Positions 54,301-60,300 of a stretch of 64,000 nucleotides of DNA are shown here, piece by piece. This DNA is from Margaritifera margaritifera. Taxonomy: Eukaryota > Mollusca > Bivalvia > Unionida > Margaritiferidae. A program made the position numbers and the translations under genes. The stretch's first letter is position 1; every line of letters starts with the position of its first letter. Location of the stretch: positions 5,480,501-5,544,500 of the forward strand of contig JAQPZY010001670.1 in NCBI GenBank assembly GCA_029931535.1. The letters run 5' to 3'. Under the pieces are notes generated by a model. It was given only the letters and a program-made list of their open reading frames with translations. It was not told where the DNA came from and ran no database searches.

Positions 54301-57300
54301 TGCAACTCCTCAGATTCGCAGAGTTTTGCAGAAATAGAGGGAATTGGAGTAACAACTAATCCTGATTGCTCCCCTCAAGTAGGAAAAAGTCAATGATCAC
54401 TGTCCTCTTGGACTTAACAGCATAGATTCCCCATCCACCTGCTCAAACAACTGCAAATGCAGGTTTTCCATCTGAACCCAGAGATGTTGAACCTGCATGC
54501 TTGACTCGTATCAAAGAACCCCACAGAAAGAAACAGTTCTTGGAACAAGTGGTGGACAGAATTGCTTGGGCAACAAAGCCAACTTCACTGAAAGCCTAGG
54601 AAGGGAAATCGAGTTTCCCCCCAGAGGTGTAAGCAGAAACATATCTCTTCTTTAAAAGCCTCATTACCACAAATAGCCAACTTCCTCCTTTAGCTTTTTA
54701 AGGAGGAGAAGTTAGCCTCCATCGCAGTCAAGGTCTACTGTTTCACGATATCGAACATGCTTTGCCATCATGGAAGATATGATATATGCCAGAATAAAGA
54801 CCTCTCCAACCTTCTTTTGAACTTCAGCTTGTTTTGCCCATGGGCATTGGCCATTTGTTCAAAATGGAATCTTCCATGGGCTATAATGTGGCTGAATAAA
54901 GCGCCCTTCAAACCATTGTCCAGAGCCTGCATGACTCACCTCTCCTACAAGACCTGCTTCCTAGTCACCTTAGATACAGCAGGCAGAATCAGTGAGATAT
55001 ACACCTTGTCCATTGACCTGAACTATCTGCAGTTATGCCATGATGGTTTGATACTTTCATGACATTCCCTGCTTTCATTGCTAAAAACAGGCTTCTACTC
55101 ATAGGGAATCAGTCCTTTGTCTTAAGACCACTGTCTTCAGACCCATTATCCTAGGGGCATTGGCAGGACCCAGTCAGGGCTGTTAGGTGGTGTCTAAAGT
55201 GAACTGAACCACTTAGAAGATTAAGGACTCGCGATAGTAATTCATCTCCCATAGTAAACCTATGCAAACACTGTGATATTAATAATTCAATAACTTTAAA
55301 TTTCTGAATGCTCATGATCAAACATATATTTATCAGTATAGACATATCCTTGATGACAGCTTCTGTGTACAGAAAACCATATGAGCTGCAACATTTTCTG
55401 GATCTACATGTGTTTGAAATGTGTTTTCAATTCTGCACCAAAGAGTCAGGTGCTAATTTCATTAAAGATTTTTTCAAATTCAAGTCTGTAAAAGGACTGA
55501 AATTCCATCAATAAAACATTGTGTCTATATTTTTTCAGTAACAACTAGGATAAGCTCTTAAAAGATTGTTTTTACTAAAATTCTACTTTCATTATCAACC
55601 AATCCTGGCCTGCCAAACCCATATATACTCTGTTTTATTTTCACCCATTTCTAGACTGGTTCCCCTTCTTCCATATAATTAGTACCCGAGTCCTGGAGAC
55701 CTTGCTTGTTCCTACCACTCAGAGAAGAAATGGATGATATTTTCTCAGGCTTAGTTGTCCTGGATATGATGGGTTATCTGCTCAGCCTACAAGGAACTAG
55801 GACAAGACCAGATGAAGTTCTTATTTATTTTGGCTCACAAAGTTTGGCCAGTTGCCACTAGCATTTTAGTGTGACTTTACCCTGACATCATCCAAGGTGT
55901 GGGATGAAAATCAGAGATAACATTCTCTAGCTTTACCTTTGAGACCTTTCAACCTAAATTGCTGTTTGATTGATGGGAATTATATCAGATGTGCAACAGC
56001 CTACCTTCCCATTCAGCAGCTTCATAACAATTCAGGTTACTCTATTTCCACTAGATTTGTGGCTGTGAAATTTTGTTCTCCAAACCACGTCTATGCATAG
56101 ATCATGTATGTTAGAAGACTGGAGGCAGGCTAACTCCAGGGTAAGGGGATGTAACTCACTCCACCTCTTACATATTCTCCTAATGTATTATGATTGGGTA
56201 TTTGAAGAAGAAAGCAATTTCTTTAGTAAAATATGTTTTTTCGATAATACTTGATGGCTCTTGATATGGGCACACCCTCCCAAGCCCTCACCGCAGTTAC
56301 ATCACTGAAGCCTGAAGCGTGTGCACATCCACTCCAATATTTGCTGATGATTAACAGGATTTGACACCAATCCCTCCATCCAAGTGGAGACTATTTTAGT
56401 CAGATTTATGCCTTGGCAGGCAGATGACCTTTTAGCCTTGTTGTTGCTAAAGAGACCAAAAGAAGTGTTGAATGTCTATTTTAGCATGAGAGGGCATGAT
56501 TTGCAAACTAGGGGATGTGCTTCCAAAGTATTATGATTGGGTAAATATTATGAAAGAAGCATATTTTACTCTAAAAATGTATGCCTATACAGTATCCTGA
56601 AAATTCACGATAATGAGGCATCAAATTTATAAACTGTTACAGGTTTGATAATTCTTCATTAAACTGGTTTAGATCATGCCTAAATTAAATTTTACAATAA
56701 GTAACCATTGGCAATATTCACTCACAAACTCATACTAATTCATTTAGGTGTCCCTCAAGGCTCTGATTTAAGCCCTGTCCTCTTTCTTATTTATGTTGAT
56801 TGATTTGTTGATTTGGTGTTTTACAGCACGTAAACACAGGTAAAACTATTGAGTGCCGTGGCAATTAGATTAAAGTGCCTTGCCCAAGGACACACCTTGG
56901 TTGTCGACCTGGGCTGATCCAATGGTAGGATTCATGTCAATGATCTTCCATTAAGTAATGAATTCACAAATGCAGATTTTTGGGCAGATGATGCAACTTT
57001 GTTTATCTAGTTCTGATGCTTTGGTTGTCCAAAGCAAGATGAAACTTAGAAGAGCTTATTAGAGTTCAGAGTTGGGCACAATGAAATAAGATTGTAATAA
57101 ATGAAGATAGAACAAAATGTATCATATTGGAAAAACACAAAACTATATAAATTAGGGAACCCAAAACTTATTTCTTACAATAAGTAATTGTTAGTGAGAA
57201 AATGTCAAAGATAAAAAGCTTATCGGTGTATCTGTAGATAATAATTTACAACAGGATGACCATATTGTCAGTATTTATAAAGCAATGTCATCCAGAATTG

Positions 57301-60300
57301 CCCTACTGAGTATAATCAAGGAATATATACCTACAGAAACTTGTATTCTGTATTACAATGTATATATTCTTCAAACTCTGGATTATTTTTCTACTCTATG
57401 GACAAACTATGCCAAATCTCACCTTGACGAAACTTCAAAAACTTCAGAAAAGGGCAGCATGTGTTATTTTTGATACACCTATTAGTCAAAAGCATCGTTG
57501 ACAGAGCTAAATGGCTTACAATATATGAAAGGATTGATTTTCACAAGGCAGTTCTTGTATAGAAATGTCTACATGGAGCTGCACCAGAGTATCTACATGA
57601 TTTATCCTGGCCTTATTTAACACTTTATCAGTTGAGGTCAAGATCACATGGAAACCTTCATTCACCAAATTCAAGAACATAGCAATTTAAAAACTTCTAA
57701 AACTCTGGTACAGTTCTGTGTAATAAGCTTCCATTGCATGTAGAATCTGCAGAAAATATTACAGTATTTCAGAAGAAATATTAGAAGCATGTATGTGTTA
57801 CTAATAGATGATATTAAAATTTACTATTTGTAATACTAAGGATATGCTAAACTAAATGGTAATTACTGTTAACTTTTTGTATTAGGTACATTGTTATACT
57901 TTCTTCTCAAGAGGGCCTCATGGGAGAATAGTCTTTGACTAAATGAGTCATCCTCTATAGATAAAGTAATATTATTATTATTATTATTATTGTTTTTTTG
58001 CTAAGTAGGTAAAAGGAGTGAAAAAATATGTGTTGAACTGGAGGGTCAGCACCTCAAGGGGCTACAATAATCCATTTGCAGCACATACATAATACATATC
58101 TTCAGTCTTGTGAAATGTCGTACATTTATCAGTTTATCAACAAAAGTTATTATTTTTCATGCAATTTAAACTTTTTTTAAAGAAATAATTTTACTGGCAT
58201 TGTCATTGTTTGCAGATTGGATTCACGAAGTCATAACATGACCAATCATTCCTACACAGATGTCCCCAGTTCAGCCTCTAGTATATCAGAGGTGGATGAG
58301 ATGATGAACAACATGCAGTTTGTAGAGAGAGTCAATGTAAGTCAGTATTCAAACCACTAACAGTGTGCTACTTGGCTGTTAATTTAAAAATAGGTGAGAG
58401 AATCCACCAGTGATTGTCTACGCTCTGTGAAATTTGTGGAACTGAAATTGACATGCAGTATTTGATGACTTTTTTATGGCTTAGATGTTGTCTTTTATTT
58501 CTTCTGCATGTCACATATTGAAAGGCTACATGCACCAGTTTCTCAAGACTATCTGTTACTTCTCAGTCATGTCAAGCAGATACTGTAATTGGGATTTCAT
58601 TCCTGAGTGCATCATGTTTTGATTGATTAAGCTTTACAATAACTGCTGCCTGTATTTTGAATGTTATCTTTAGCACTTCTCAAAAGTGTTATATCCCTTA
58701 AAAGAACATTCCCAGTTCCCAGGCATCCATGACCAAAATTTTACATGCAGAATAGTTGATCATCATTCTTCTTTGAGTAATGAAATAGTAATTGCATCTA
58801 AAGAAACGATAGAAGATCAAGTTTGAAGTAGCAAATTATTGCTAACCTCTATGAGATCAATAATAAAAGGTTAAACTTGTGCCTTAAATTTACATTTGAA
58901 ATAAATTAGCTTTCCTTAGATTTACATCAAAAGTAAACTAGCTTTGTTGTTGTTATATATTTCATCATGATCTTACATTGAAACTAAACTATCTTTGTTG
59001 TTCTATATTTCAGTATGATCTTACTGTTTCTGTTGTATATTGCTATTCTTGTTGTATCTTACTGTTCATGTTGCATCCTACTGTTCTTGTTGAATATTTC
59101 AGCATGATTTTGCTGTCCATGTTGTATATTTCAGCACGATCTTACTGTTCTTGTTGTATCTTACTGTTCTTGTTGCATCTTACTGTTGTATATATCAGCA
59201 TGATTTTGCTGTTCATGTTGTATATTTCAGCATGATCTTACTGTTCTTGTTGCATCTTACTGTTGTATATTTCAGCATGATTTTGCTGTTCATGTTGTAT
59301 ATTTCAGCATGATCTTGCTGTTCTTGTATCTTACTGTTCTTGTTGTATCTAACTATTCTTGTGGCATCTTACTGTTCTTGTTGTATCTTACTGTTCTTGT
59401 GGCATTTTACTGTTCTTGTATATTTCAGCATGATCTTACTGTTGTTGTATCTTGCTGTTCTTGTTGTATCTTACTGTTCTTGTGGCATTTTACTGTTCTT
59501 GTATATTTCAGCATGATCTTACTGTTCTTGTTGTATCTAACTATTCTTGTGGCATCTGACTGTTCTTGTGGCATTTTACTGTTCTTGTATATTTCAGCAT
59601 GATCTTACTGTTCTTGTTGTATCTTACTGTTCTTGTTGTATCTTATTGTTCTTGTTGCATCCTACTATTCTTGTATTTCAACATGATCTTACTGTTCTTG
59701 TTGTATTATGCTGTTCTTGTTGTATCTTATTGTTCTTGTGGCATTTTACTATTCTTGTATATTTCAACATGATCTTACTGTTCTTGTTGTATCCTTGTTG
59801 CATCTTACTCTTGTATAATTCATCATGATCTTTCTTTTCTGGATGTATATTTAAGCATGATCTTATTCTTGTATCTTGCTGTTCTTGTATATATCATCAT
59901 GGTCTTACTGTTCTTGTTGTATCTTACTCATGTATAGTTCAGCTTCATCTTCCTGTTCTGGTTGTATATTTCAGCATGATTTTATTGTTCTGGTTGTATC
60001 TTATTGTTCTTGTTGTATCTTACTCATATATTTCATCATGATCTTACTGTTCTTGTTGTTTATTTCATCATGATCTTACTGTTGTTGTTGTATCTTACTC
60101 ATATATTTCATCATGATCTTACAGTTCATGTTGTTTATTTCATCATGATCTTACTGTTGTTGTTTATTTCATCATGATCTTACTGTTCTTGTTTATTTCA
60201 TCATGATCTTACTGTTCTTGTTGTATCTTACTCATATATTTCATCATGATCTTACAGTTCATGTTGTTTATTTCATCATGATCTTACTGTTGTTGTTTAT

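Larger units (their letters stand above)
53216..56580 (+). mobile_element. DIRS-like retrotransposon copy F, second subfamily
   Basis: Begins inside the reverse transcriptase (53220-53600). RNase H is at 53980-54330, tyrosine recombinase at 54640-55200, and a long 3' region ends with 'ggggatgtgcttccaaagta' and 'gattgggtaaatattatg' at about 56510-56550. The 3' end matches copy E. The RT catalytic motif is kept ('LNYLDDVI'). Stops and frameshifts are frequent elsewhere. The 5' part is missing. Confidence 0.8.

Noticed and set aside
58978..60073. Cys/Leu/Val-rich open frames resembling a membrane protein
   Set aside because: They are the acceptor-bearing array before the last exon read through. 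The repeated text explains the composition.
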